Assembly (NCBI RefSeq): GCF_024198175.1
Contig: NZ_JAJVKV010000006.1
Location: 310,001 to 374,000, forward strand
Length of the DNA: 64,000 nt
Direction of reading: 5' to 3'
Source of the DNA: Pyxidicoccus xibeiensis
GTDB taxonomy: Bacteria; Myxococcota; Myxococcia; Myxococcales; Myxococcaceae
Shown here one piece after another: positions 44,224-52,429 of this stretch. Each line of letters opens with the position of its first letter. The stretch's first letter is position 1. The position numbers and the translations under genes were made by a program. The notes under the pieces are model-generated. The model made no database searches, was not told where the DNA came from, and worked only from the letters and a program-made list of their open reading frames with translations.

Positions 44224-45870
44224 ATGGCTCCACCGAACCCCAAGCGCCCGCCCCGCCCTCCCCGCCCGCCGGGTACGCAGGCGCCGAAGGACTCCGATGT
44301 GGAGCTGCCCTTCGATGATGACGAGGTGGACCCCCTCCGGGCTGACGACCCGCGCCCGCAGCGGGTGCCCCAGTTCCCGGCCGGCTCGCGGCGGAGCAAG
44401 CGCCAGGGCGGCGAGCGCGGCACCCGGGACCACGAGCTGTCCCCCCGGTTCGACTGGAGCCACGAGTACTCGGACCCGGGGTTCGCGCCTGCCTTCCTGT
44501 ACGTCGAGCGGGGGCCCGGCGTCGGCCAGCTGGTCCCGGTGAAGCAGGGGCCGCTGGTGATGGGGCGCTCGTCGTCGTCCGACCTGCGGCTGCAGCACCC
44601 GTCCATCAGCCGCCGCCACGCGCAGCTGGTCCGGCGCGGGGACCGCTTCGTCCTGAAGGACCTGAGCAGCCAGAACGGCACCTTCCTCAACCGGGCCCGG
44701 GTCACCTCGGAGGTGGAGGTGATGCCGGGTGACGAGATTTCCCTGGGCAACGCGCTGCTGCGCCTGCGCGGCCCCGGGAGCACGCCCGCGGTGGGAGAAG
44801 CCGTCGCCGTCGCCACCGTCAAGCAGGGCCGGCGCCGCAAGGGCGTGGGCACCCTGGGCGTGGCGCTCATCGCCGCGGCCGTGGGCTCCGCCGTGGCGGC
44901 GCTGCTCACGGTCATCGCGGTGAGTGTGGGCGGTGACGAAGCAGGGGCGTCCGTGCCTCCGCCGCCCGCAACCGAGCAGGGCCCCGCGGCGCCCCTGAAG
45001 CGGCTGTCGTCCGGGGAGACCGGCCCCTCGGAGGTGGAACCCCAGGCTCCCACTGGCAGCGCGCCGGAAGCTCCGGCTTCGGGCGCCTCCGCTGGCGAGG
45101 CCAAGGGCATGGCCACCGCTCCTGGCGAGGCTGGAACGGAGCCCTCGGCGCCAGGGACCAGCAGCGCTCAGGAGGACGGAGCGGCAGGGAGCCCTCCCCG
45201 GCTGGCCGCCGGTCCCAGCGCACTGGAGGTGGCACGAGGCGCACTGGGGGCTCCGACGCGGCGGCAGGAGCCGTCGCGCGAGCCTTCGTCCGGCATGGCG
45301 CGGCCGGAGCGCTCCGGCCCCCCCTCCCCCACGGCGCGCGACATCGCCGAGCCCTCATCGCCCGGCGCCCGTGACGTGGCGGCCGGAGGCACGCGCCAGG
45401 CGCGCTCCGAGACGGGTGACGCAGTGGCCGCGGACGCGCGGCCCCGGAGCGGGAAGGACGGAGCGACGGAGGCGGACGTGCTGCGGCACTACGAGGCGGG
45501 AGACGTCGCCGGGGCGCGGGAGCAGGCCAAGGCCGCGAAGCTCACCTCGCTCCACGCACAGCTCGCCCGCTACGAGTCCGCCGAGGCCGAGGCTCACAAG
45601 GCGCAGGAGCGGGGCGACCTGCCGCGCGCCATCTCCCAGCTCACCGTCGCCGTGTCCGAGGACCAGGCGCTGGCCCAGGGCTGGAGCAAGCACGGCGTCT
45701 CACTCCGCAAGCGGCTGGCGGCGCTGCACCTGCAGCAGGGCATCGCGCACGCCCAGGCCGGCGAGGTGGCCGCGGCCCGAGGCGCCTTCGAGAAGGCCTT
45801 GGAGCACGACGCCGGCAATCGCGAAGCCCGCGAGCGGCTCGGCCGCCTCAGCGCCGCCGCAGCCCCTTGA
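44224..45870 (+). CDS. FHA-domain membrane protein with TPR-like C-terminus
   Basis: 548 residues from ATG 44224 (AGGGAG nine bases upstream). A Pro/Arg-rich cytoplasmic lead is followed by an FHA domain at about residues 95-180 with the phosphothreonine-binding residues GRSSSSDL, SISRRHAQL and SSQNGTFLN. One membrane helix (GVALIAAAVGSAVAALLTVIAV) comes next, then about 180 residues of Pro/Ser/Gly linker, and a helical TPR-like end (LHLQQGIAHAQAGEVAAARGAFEKALEHDAGNREARERL). FHA domains read Ser/Thr-kinase signals, and myxobacteria have very many such kinases, but none is nearby. The 3' end overlaps the convergent gene by 23 bp. Confidence 0.88.
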   Translation: MAPPNPKRPPRPPRPPGTQAPKDSDVELPFDDDEVDPLRADDPRPQRVPQFPAGSRRSKRQGGERGTRDHELSPRFDWSHEYSDPGFAPAFLYVERGPGVGQLVPVKQGPLVMGRSSSSDLRLQHPSISRRHAQLVRRGDRFVLKDLSSQNGTFLNRARVTSEVEVMPGDEISLGNALLRLRGPGSTPAVGEAVAVATVKQGRRRKGVGTLGVALIAAAVGSAVAALLTVIAVSVGGDEAGASVPPPPATEQGPAAPLKRLSSGETGPSEVEPQAPTGSAPEAPASGASAGEAKGMATAPGEAGTEPSAPGTSSAQEDGAAGSPPRLAAGPSALEVARGALGAPTRRQEPSREPSSGMARPERSGPPSPTARDIAEPSSPGARDVAAGGTRQARSETGDAVAADARPRSGKDGATEADVLRHYEAGDVAGAREQAKAAKLTSLHAQLARYESAEAEAHKAQERGDLPRAISQLTVAVSEDQALAQGWSKHGVSLRKRLAALHLQQGIAHAQAGEVAAARGAFEKALEHDAGNREARERLGRLSAAAAP

Positions 45871-46495
45871 CCAGCAGCACCGCGTTGAACGCGATGAAGG
45901 CGAGCAGCGCCAGGGCCACCAGCACCAGGCCCCGGTCCGCGCCCGGCTGCTCTCCCTCGATGAGCAGCCACAGCTTCCCTGCGTGGGGCTGGACCTCGCC
46001 CAGGCTCCTCAGCAGGGCCAGCCCGTCGCGGTAGCGCGGCGCATCCTCCTCCGCCAGCAGCCGCCCGCGCACGGCGAAGGGACGCTGGTCCGGCTGGGGC
46101 GGCGGTCGCCCCGGCGTCCACTCCTCCCCGGACAGCGCGCCCCGGCGCACCACGAAGGGTGACTCGCGCAGCCCCACCAGCACGTACAGGGTGCCATCGC
46201 TGCGCTCATAGCCTCCCCGCGCCGTGGGGACACCGTGCACCTGCGCGTAGCGGTTGGAGACGAGCGCGTCGTACCGGTACGCCCCCTCCGCGCCCAGCGT
46301 CAGCGGCGTCCGCGAGGAGAAGAAGTACGCCAGCTCCCGGCGCTGCATGCCCAGCAGCGCCAGGGCCACGGCGATGGCCATCAGGGCCGCCAGGGGCTTC
46401 ACGCCCACGCGGCGGCGCGCGGCCCGCGCCTCCAGCTCGGCGATGCGGCGGTCGCGCTCCTCCTGCGCGGATGTCGTCGGCAGCGGCTCGCTCAT
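45848..46495 (-). CDS. Two-helix membrane protein of unknown function
   Basis: 215 residues. A charged cytoplasmic start with coiled-coil tendency (QEERDRRIAELEARAARRR), one membrane helix (PLAALMAIAVALALLG), a soluble region of about 115 residues facing the periplasm (LTLGAEGAYRYDALVSNRYAQVHG, LYVLVGLRESPFVVRRG), and a second helix (LVLVALALLAFIAFNAVLLV) ending in basic residues. Family not recognised. It converges on and overlaps the FHA gene by 23 bp, and cdnL lies behind it on the same strand beyond a terminator. Confidence 0.78.
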   Translation of the reverse strand: MSEPLPTTSAQEERDRRIAELEARAARRRVGVKPLAALMAIAVALALLGMQRRELAYFFSSRTPLTLGAEGAYRYDALVSNRYAQVHGVPTARGGYERSDGTLYVLVGLRESPFVVRRGALSGEEWTPGRPPPQPDQRPFAVRGRLLAEEDAPRYRDGLALLRSLGEVQPHAGKLWLLIEGEQPGADRGLVLVALALLAFIAFNAVLLVKGLRRR

Positions 46496-46527
46496 GAGCG
46501 GGGCACGGCGTGGCGTGGAAAGACGAA

Positions 46528-46558
46528 GCCCCGAGCTCCCTGCAAGGGAACCCGGGGC
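46528..46558 (-). terminator. cdnL terminator hairpin
   Basis: GCCCCG/CGGGGC outer stem and TCCC/GGGA inner stem with a 5-base loop, 30 bp past the cdnL stop. On the minus strand it is followed by TTCGTCTTT, a weak T-rich tail. Confidence 0.55.
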
Positions 46559-46587
46559 GGGGAGTCTCGGGCCAAAGGCCCGTCGAC

Positions 46588-47082
46588 TCAGGCGAGGTTG
46601 AAGATCTTCTTCAGGTCCGACTCGATCTCTTCCTCGGAGCAGTCCTTCGCCAGCGACAGCTCCTTGATCAGCAGCGAGCGCGCGGTATCGAGCATCTTGC
46701 GCTCACCGAAAGACAGGTCCTTGTCACCCTTGAGGAGGTAGAGGTCGCGCAGCACTTCGGCGATCTCGAAGACGGAGCCCGTCTTGATCTTCTCCATGTA
46801 CTCCCGGTAGCGACGGTTCCACGTCGTGGAGTCGACCGAGATGTCCTTCTCCTTGAGGATGGAGTAGACCTGCTTGACGTCCTCCTCGCTGATGATCTCG
46901 CGGAGGCCGACCGACCCGACCTTGTTGATCGGGATCATGATCCGCATCCCGTTCTCGAGGATGCGCAGCACGTAGAAGGACTGGCGCTGCCCGGCCACCT
47001 CGGTGTGCTCGATACCCATCACCTCACCGACGCCCTGGCCCGGATAAACCGCCTTGTCACCAGTCTTTAAGCTGGTCTGCAC
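46588..47082 (-). CDS. cdnL: CdnL, CarD-family RNA polymerase-binding protein
   Basis: 164 residues, the size of M. xanthus CdnL. The N-terminal Tudor-like RNA polymerase interaction domain begins LKTGDKAVYPGQGVGEVMGIE; the C-terminal helical domain holds the conserved WNRRYREYMEKIKTG and LSFGERKMLDTARSLLIKEL. CdnL binds the RNA polymerase beta subunit and stabilises open complexes at SigA-dependent promoters such as those of rRNA, and is essential in M. xanthus. It lacks the AT-hook tail of CarD, so CdnL is the right name. GTG start with a near-perfect AAAGGAGG six bases upstream. Single gene with its own promoter and terminator. Confidence 0.98.
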   Translation of the reverse strand: MQTSLKTGDKAVYPGQGVGEVMGIEHTEVAGQRQSFYVLRILENGMRIMIPINKVGSVGLREIISEEDVKQVYSILKEKDISVDSTTWNRRYREYMEKIKTGSVFEIAEVLRDLYLLKGDKDLSFGERKMLDTARSLLIKELSLAKDCSEEEIESDLKKIFNLA

Positions 47083-47127
47083 TAACTGCCTCCTTTAAAG
47101 ACTCGATCCCGGCCTTTCAGCCGAGCA

Positions 47128-47156
47128 CTACTACCACAAACCACATCCACGGTCAA
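47128..47156 (-). promoter_or_regulatory. SigA-type promoter of cdnL
   Basis: On the minus strand TTGACC (47151-47156), exactly 17 bases, then TAGTAG (47128-47133). The leader to GTG 47082 is about 40 bases and ends with AAAGGAGG. The block 47083-47170 is AT-rich for this genome. Confidence 0.65.
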
Positions 47157-47268
47157 CGATATCGACTTGACCACCCGGGACGCGCCCGACTACGTTGTCG
47201 GTTTTCGTACGCGGTGTCGCCAAGGGTGCGAGCCGGCGTGACGTGAGGCGGCGGGTGGGGGTGGGGCG

Positions 47269-49818
47269 GTGGATCGTCATGCGTGGCGCGACCTGGGCTC
47301 GCGTCCCCTGTTCTTTCCCGCGCTGAGCGTCACGCTCGGCGCACTCTGCGCACCAGCAACAACCCTGGAAGCAGAGCCATTTCTCCTTTGTGCGGCGCTC
47401 CTTGGAGCACTCGGGCTGGCGCTTGCTCGCCTGCCTCGGACTCCGGTGCCGGGAGCCCACCTGGTGGTGCTCCTGGCGCTCGGAATGATGGGGGCGGGGC
47501 TGGCGTGCTGGGAGGCCCGCGTGGAGGTGCCCCCGGGGCTGGCGGCGGGAGGGCCGGCCGTCCTGGAGGGCGAGGCCGAGCGCGTGGAGCGCTTCGACGG
47601 CGCCACCCGGGTGCGGCTGGCGGTGGCACTCGCTGGAGCTCCCACGGCGGCCCTGGAGCCGGCGCGCTTCCGGGTGAGCCTGTCGCTGCGTGGCGAGCCC
47701 GTGGCGCTGCTGCCCGGCCAGCGCGTGCGCGTGGAGGCGAAGCTGGCGCCAGCCGCACCTCCCTCCAATCCCGGGGAGAAGGACTTCGGAGCGGCGCGGC
47801 GGCGGCAGGGCGTGGTGTTCACCGCCGGGGCCCACGCGGGACGTGTCCTGGTGCTCTCCCCCGCCCCGGCGTGGGTGCGGGAGCTGGAGGAGACGCGCAT
47901 GCGGCTGGCGGTGGCCGTCCATGCGGTGGCGCCCTCGCGCGACGCGGCGGCCCTGTTCCTCACGCTGGCGGCCGGGCAGCGCGCGGAGCTGGACGATTCC
48001 TGGGAGGAGGCCTTCTCCCGCGCGGGGCTGGCGCACGTGCTGAGCGTCAGCGGGCTGCACGTGGCGGCGCTGGCGTTGATGACGCTGGCGCTGCTGCGGC
48101 GGGGGCTGGTGCGCGCGGGCAGCCGCTGGCGGATGCTGGACGCGCGCCAGGTGGCGGCGCCCGCGGCGGTGCCCTTCGTCTGGGCATACGTGGTCTTCAC
48201 GGGCAACCAGCCGCCGGCGGTGCGCTCGGCCGTCATGGCCACGGTGGCGCTGCTGGGGCTGGCGCTGTGGCGGCGCTCGGATGCGCTCAACGCGCTGGCC
48301 ACCGCCGCGGCGGTGCTGGTGGCCTGGGCGCCCTCCAGCGTGGTGGACCTGTCGCTGCGGCTGTCATTCCTCGCGGTGCTGGGGCTGGTGCTGCTGGTGC
48401 CCGCGCTGCGGCAAGCCCTGCCCCTGGCGGCGCCGGATCCGCGGGAGCCACGCAGGCTGTGGCGGCTGTGGGGCCAGGCGCGCGAGTCGGTGGCCCAGAC
48501 GCTGAGCGCCAGCGCCGCCGCCACGCTGGCGGGACTGCCCGTGGTGGCCGCGGCCTTCGGGCGCGTGAGCCTGGCGGGGCTCGTCTCCAACATCGTCGCC
48601 CTGCCCCTGTGCGGCCTGCTCACGGGGCTGGCGGCGGGTGGGGCCGCGCTCTTCGTGGTGTCTCCCCTGCTCGCCACGCCGGTGCTGTGGGCCGGTGCCT
48701 GGGCGTCGGAGCTGCTGCTGGCCCTCACCCGCTTCTTCGCGGCGGTGCCCCTGGCGGCTGTCGAGGTGCCCGAGCTGGGCGGGCTGGCGGCGGCGCTCTA
48801 TGCGGCGGGACTGCTGCTCTGGGCGCTCGGCTCGGGGCGGTGGAGGCAGGGCGGCTGGCTGGCGCCCCTGGCCGTCGTGGGGGCCATGCTGGCGCCGTGG
48901 CTCATGCCGGAGCCGGGCCTGCGCGTCACGTTCCTCGCCGTGGGCCAGGGGGACGCGGTGGTGCTCAGCTCGGAAGGCCACCACGCGCTGGTGGACGGAG
49001 GCGGCGTGCCCGGCGGCGCGGACCCGGGGGAGCGCTTCGTGCTCCCCTACCTCCGGCACGCGGGCATCTCCCGGCTGGACCTGGCCGTGCTGTCCCATCC
49101 CCATCCGGACCATGCGCTGGGACTGGCGACGGCGCTGGCGCAGGTGCCCACCGAGCGCCTGTGGATGCCCGCGGGTGACGGTGACGGCCCCCTGTCGAGG
49201 CAGGTGGTGGCCGCGGCGCGCGAGGCCCGCGTGGAGGAGGTCCAGGCCGGACATCCTCCGCTGCGCCTGGGCGAGGCCACGCTGGAGGTGCTGGGACCGC
49301 CCGGGGCCGAGGACCGGGAGCTGCTCGAGGGCGTGAATGACCGGAGCGTGGTGCTGCGCGTCCGTCACGGCGCCGTCACCGTGCTGCTCACGGGCGACGT
49401 GGAGGAGGCCGGCGAGGAGGCGCTGCTGGCGCAGGTGGACGAGGTGACGGTGATGAAGGCTCCGCACCATGGCTCGCGCACCTCCTCCACCGAGGCGCTG
49501 CTGGCACGCACGCGCCCCCGGCACGTCGTGTTCTGCGTCGGTCGGCGCAACCGCTACGGCTTCCCCCATCCCGAGGTGGAGGCGCGCTACCGGGCCCTGG
49601 GCAGTGAGTGCTGGCGGACGGACGTGGGGGGCGCCATCACCGTGGAGAGTGATGGCCGGGACGTCCGGTTGGTCTCCTTCCTGCCACCCGAGGCTTCGCC
49701 GACAGACGCCCGGGTTGCCGACGGGGAAGGTCATCCGCACCCTAGGGGCGATGATTTCCGAGGATCTCGATCTCCAGCAGTTGACCGCCGACCTGAAGCG
49801 CACGCTCGGCCCCGGTGA
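47269..49818 (+). CDS. comEC: ComEC/Rec2 DNA-uptake channel
   Basis: 849 residues from GTG 47269. An N-terminal soluble (OB-like) domain flanked by membrane helices leads to the competence domain (AHVLSVSGLHVAALALMTLALL, VFTGNQPPAVRSAVMA) with many helices, then a metallo-beta-lactamase domain: FLAVGQGDAVVLSSEGHHALVDGGG, SHPHPDHALG, VLLTGDVEEAGEEALL and KAPHHGSRTSSTEALL. The full HxHxDH metal motif is present, so a nuclease that degrades the non-transported strand is plausible. ComEC carries single-stranded DNA across the inner membrane during transformation. The last 40 residues after base 49700 look non-conserved and overlap the next gene by 68 bp. Confidence 0.93.
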   Translation: MDRHAWRDLGSRPLFFPALSVTLGALCAPATTLEAEPFLLCAALLGALGLALARLPRTPVPGAHLVVLLALGMMGAGLACWEARVEVPPGLAAGGPAVLEGEAERVERFDGATRVRLAVALAGAPTAALEPARFRVSLSLRGEPVALLPGQRVRVEAKLAPAAPPSNPGEKDFGAARRRQGVVFTAGAHAGRVLVLSPAPAWVRELEETRMRLAVAVHAVAPSRDAAALFLTLAAGQRAELDDSWEEAFSRAGLAHVLSVSGLHVAALALMTLALLRRGLVRAGSRWRMLDARQVAAPAAVPFVWAYVVFTGNQPPAVRSAVMATVALLGLALWRRSDALNALATAAAVLVAWAPSSVVDLSLRLSFLAVLGLVLLVPALRQALPLAAPDPREPRRLWRLWGQARESVAQTLSASAAATLAGLPVVAAAFGRVSLAGLVSNIVALPLCGLLTGLAAGGAALFVVSPLLATPVLWAGAWASELLLALTRFFAAVPLAAVEVPELGGLAAALYAAGLLLWALGSGRWRQGGWLAPLAVVGAMLAPWLMPEPGLRVTFLAVGQGDAVVLSSEGHHALVDGGGVPGGADPGERFVLPYLRHAGISRLDLAVLSHPHPDHALGLATALAQVPTERLWMPAGDGDGPLSRQVVAAAREARVEEVQAGHPPLRLGEATLEVLGPPGAEDRELLEGVNDRSVVLRVRHGAVTVLLTGDVEEAGEEALLAQVDEVTVMKAPHHGSRTSSTEALLARTRPRHVVFCVGRRNRYGFPHPEVEARYRALGSECWRTDVGGAITVESDGRDVRLVSFLPPEASPTDARVADGEGHPHPRGDDFRGSRSPAVDRRPEAHARPR

Positions 49819-50005
49819 ACCCATAGGCTACCTGCGCGGCAAGGCGCTGATGCGTGACGTGCTCGTCAGCACCAAGGGCTTCTCGGAGCTGGAGGCCGAG
49901 GAGCTCATCGATACCCTCGAGCTCCGAGGCTTCCTCCGCTTCCTGGGCGACCCCTCCGAGCGTTCGGTGGCCGACGCCCACTGGGACATCTCCCCGCACG
50001 CGTAG
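49751..50005 (+). CDS. Small helical protein overlapping the comEC end
   Basis: 84 residues, starting ATG 49751 in a frame different from comEC. Reads as a sensible protein: MISEDLDLQQLTADLKRTLG, LRGKALMRDVLVSTKGFSELEAEELIDTLELRGFLRFLG, ending DAHWDISPHA. Predicted helical and acidic, cytoplasmic; family not recognised. The ribosome site is weak (TAGGGGCG). The 68-bp overlap suggests that it is translated by coupling with comEC, or that comEC is over-extended. Confidence 0.65.
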   Translation: MISEDLDLQQLTADLKRTLGPGEPIGYLRGKALMRDVLVSTKGFSELEAEELIDTLELRGFLRFLGDPSERSVADAHWDISPHA

Positions 50006-50031
50006 GCGTGGAGAGGCCTCCCGTCACCGCG

Positions 50032-51234
50032 TTACTGGAAGACGAGCCAGGCGAAGCGCGGCAGCGCATGGAAGTCGCCCACGAAGAGGGGTGAGAAGGC
50101 CTGCCCCTCCACGTTGCGACGGTTGGGGTGCTCCAGCCTGTAAAGGTTGAAGCGCCAGCGGTCGCCCTTCTGGGGCGGCACGTGGGGCACCTCGGCCAGC
50201 CGCGCGAAGGGAATCTGCAGCTCCACCGTCCAGCCCGTGTCGCGGTCCGTCGCGTCATCCAGCGTGCCGCGGACCTTCAGCGCCGTCTTCATCCCTGAGT
50301 CCCAGCTCTTGTCCATGCCCTGCCGGCGAGCGGGGAAGTACGCGTCGAAGATGACGCCGTGCGGGGACACCTGCAGCTCGTTGTACGTGCGCCCGTCCGC
50401 GTTGGCGTCGAGGAAGACCTCCACCACCTCCTGCTCGTAGATGGGGTCATCGCGGTTCTTCAGCGTGCCCCAGACGTCCGGGTCCTCGGTGTCGAAGGCC
50501 ACGTACAGGTGGGCATCGTCGTAGACGAGGCGCGCCTCGGTGCGCAGCTGGGCGGGGCGCCCGTCGAAGCTGCCGACCAGCACCACCGGCCGGGCCTGCT
50601 TCCACGCCGCGTCGTCGAGGACTCCATCGAGCGTGGGCGCCTTGCTCGCGCGGGTGACGGCGTACTCGGGTAGCTCCGGAGCGCTGTCGCCGAGCACCGG
50701 GCCCAGCATCCGCTGGGAGCCGTCATGGGCGCGGGCGTCATCCACGGGCAGGCGCCCGCTGTCGTTCCAGAAGCCGAGCATCACGCGCGCGGGGACGCTC
50801 GGCATGGGCACGGAGTGGACGTCCTCGATGACCTTGCCCACGGGCCAGGATGCGAGCGGCGCGGCGCCGTCCTGAATCTCGTGGTCGGCGTTGACGAGCA
50901 TGCCCCCGCTGGCGGCCTCCACGACGTGGACGAAGAAGCCGTAGCCCCTGGGCGGCGGGCGCTGCGCCTGGAAGTAGTGGGACAGCCGCACCTGCTCTCC
51001 GGGCGCGGCCTTCGCCGGAGTCACCTTCGAGCCCAGGTACACCACCGCGCCGCCAGCGAACGTGGCGCCGCTGCGGAACGTGAGGTCCTGGGGCGCGGCG
51101 TCCAGGGTGCGCGTCTGCGCGGGCGCGGGCAGGCGGGGCGCGCGCTGGGGTGGACCGGCCTGTTCGTCCCGGCAGGCGGTGACGAGGCAGGTGAGCGTCA
51201 GCAGCGGCAGGAGGACACGGGAGTGAAGGCGCAT
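50032..51234 (-). CDS. Lipoprotein with CBM9-like (DOMON-type) carbohydrate-binding domain
   Basis: 400 residues from ATG 51234; the frame runs on through the repeat array to 51393 but those residues are repeat-derived. Signal sequence with lipobox VTAC near residue 22. Residues 40-205 are a beta-rich region of unknown family. Residues 215-400 match a CBM9/family-9-like fold: APTLDGVLDDAAWKQA, AQLRTEARLVYDDAHLYVAFDTEDPDVWGT, DPIYEQEVVEVFLDANADGRTYNELQVSPHG, WTVELQIPFARL and GDRWRFNLYRLE. Likely binds sugars at the cell surface; no enzyme motif is evident. Confidence 0.85.
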   Translation of the reverse strand: MRLHSRVLLPLLTLTCLVTACRDEQAGPPQRAPRLPAPAQTRTLDAAPQDLTFRSGATFAGGAVVYLGSKVTPAKAAPGEQVRLSHYFQAQRPPPRGYGFFVHVVEAASGGMLVNADHEIQDGAAPLASWPVGKVIEDVHSVPMPSVPARVMLGFWNDSGRLPVDDARAHDGSQRMLGPVLGDSAPELPEYAVTRASKAPTLDGVLDDAAWKQARPVVLVGSFDGRPAQLRTEARLVYDDAHLYVAFDTEDPDVWGTLKNRDDPIYEQEVVEVFLDANADGRTYNELQVSPHGVIFDAYFPARRQGMDKSWDSGMKTALKVRGTLDDATDRDTGWTVELQIPFARLAEVPHVPPQKGDRWRFNLYRLEHPNRRNVEGQAFSPLFVGDFHALPRFAWLVFQ

Positions 51235-51276
51235 CGGGGCCGCGCATCCTAGCCCGCCACCCCGGCGGCGTGGGCG

Positions 51277-51490
51277 ACCCGAACGGAATGGAACGTCCGT
51301 TCCGCTGGCTGGAGGTGCGGCGGCCCGAATGGAACGGAACGTCCGTTCCGCGAGCCCGGGTTCCGGGGTGGCCGCCCGGAACGGAACCTCCATTCCGCCA
51401 CCCTGGGGCGCGACCGGCCCGCCCGGAACCGAACCTCCATTCCGCCCCCGGCGGGGCGGCGGCCCGAACGGAAGGGAACCTCCATTCCAT
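51277..51490. repeat. Five-copy degenerate repeat array with near-palindromic core
   Basis: The core GGAACGTCCGTTCC or GGAACCTCCATTCC occurs at 51290, 51336, 51383, 51430 (first base C) and 51475, spaced 46, 47, 47 and 45 bp. Each core is preceded by GAAC/GAAT and CCCG. The GGAA and TTCC arms are kept even where the middle changes. It fills the 322-bp gap between two divergent genes. Spacers of about 18-20 bp are GC-rich and related, unlike CRISPR spacers. Confidence 0.8.
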
Positions 51491-51556
51491 GAATCTGGCG
51501 GCGCGGGCAGCCCGGCCCGTTGGACTCCGGGACGGCGCGCGCGTTACGAGTAGCGC

Positions 51557-52303
51557 ATGCGTCCCTTCCTGACGGCCACGTGGCGGTACCTCGTCATGCT
51601 CAACTACGAGGTGGACCCGGAGGTGCTGCGCCCCCTGGTGCCTCGCGGGACGGAGCTGGACACCTGGAACGGAAGGGCCTTCGTCAGCATGGTGGGCTTC
51701 CGCTTCCTGGACACGCGCGTGCGCGGTCTGGCCGTGCCCTTCCACCAGAACTTCGACGAGGTGAACCTGCGCTACTACGTGCGCCACCTGGGCCCCGAGG
51801 GCTGGCGGCGCGGCGTGGCGTTCGTGAAGGAAATCGTCCCCCGCCTGGCCATCGCCACCGTGGCGCGCGTCCTCTACAACGAGCCGTACGTCGCGCTGCC
51901 CATGCGGCACACGGTGGAGATGCGCGACGCCGAGCAGGGCACCCCGGGCCGGCTCGAATATGCCTGGAAGGCCGGAGGACGCTGGCAGCACCTGTCCGCG
52001 CGGACGCGGGGCCTGCCGCAGGCCAGCACGCCGGGCTCGGAAGAGGAGTTCATCACCGAGCACTACTGGGGCTACACGCCGCAGCGGGACGGCGGGTGCA
52101 TGGAGTACCGGGTGGAGCACCCCCGCTGGTCCGTGTGGCAGGCGGATGCGACGGAGCTCGAGTGTGACGTGAGCGGGCTGTATGGCTCGCGCTTCGAGGC
52201 GTGCCTCCGCTCGAAGCCCAGCTCCGCCTTCGTCGCGGATGGCTCAGAGGTGGCCGTGTACCCGGGCGCGCGGCTGGCATCTGGCGTCGGCACCGCTGCC
52301 TGA
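51557..52303 (+). CDS. DUF2071 / YqjF family protein
   Basis: 248 residues. Begins MRPFLTATWRYLVMLNYEVDPEVLRPLVPRGTELD and continues GRAFVSMVGFRFLDTRV, NFDEVNLRYYVR, GVAFVKEIVPR, EEFITEHYWGYTPQRDGG and EYRVEHPRWSVW, the order typical of DUF2071. This cytoplasmic family resembles acetoacetate decarboxylase in fold and has no agreed activity. The ribosome site is weak. Divergent from the CBM9 lipoprotein across the repeat array. Confidence 0.9.
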   Translation: MRPFLTATWRYLVMLNYEVDPEVLRPLVPRGTELDTWNGRAFVSMVGFRFLDTRVRGLAVPFHQNFDEVNLRYYVRHLGPEGWRRGVAFVKEIVPRLAIATVARVLYNEPYVALPMRHTVEMRDAEQGTPGRLEYAWKAGGRWQHLSARTRGLPQASTPGSEEEFITEHYWGYTPQRDGGCMEYRVEHPRWSVWQADATELECDVSGLYGSRFEACLRSKPSSAFVADGSEVAVYPGARLASGVGTAA

Positions 52304-52429
52304 GGCGCATCCTCGAAGGAGGCGGTCCCAGGACACGGACGGCCCTCGTCCCCTCCGGATGCCGCGGCCCGGCAACTCCGCGGAACCAGGGGCGTCACGG
52401 CGGTCCACGGGTTGCTTCCCCGCCGGGCC

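Noticed and set aside
50032-51393. Longer version of the CBM9 lipoprotein starting at 51393
   Set aside because: The extra 53 residues are translated repeat array and would bury the lipoprotein signal that begins at ATG 51234.
51277-51490. CRISPR-like appearance of the five-copy array
   Set aside because: Copies are degenerate, intervening segments are only about 18-20 bp and resemble one another, and there is no cas gene or AT-rich leader.
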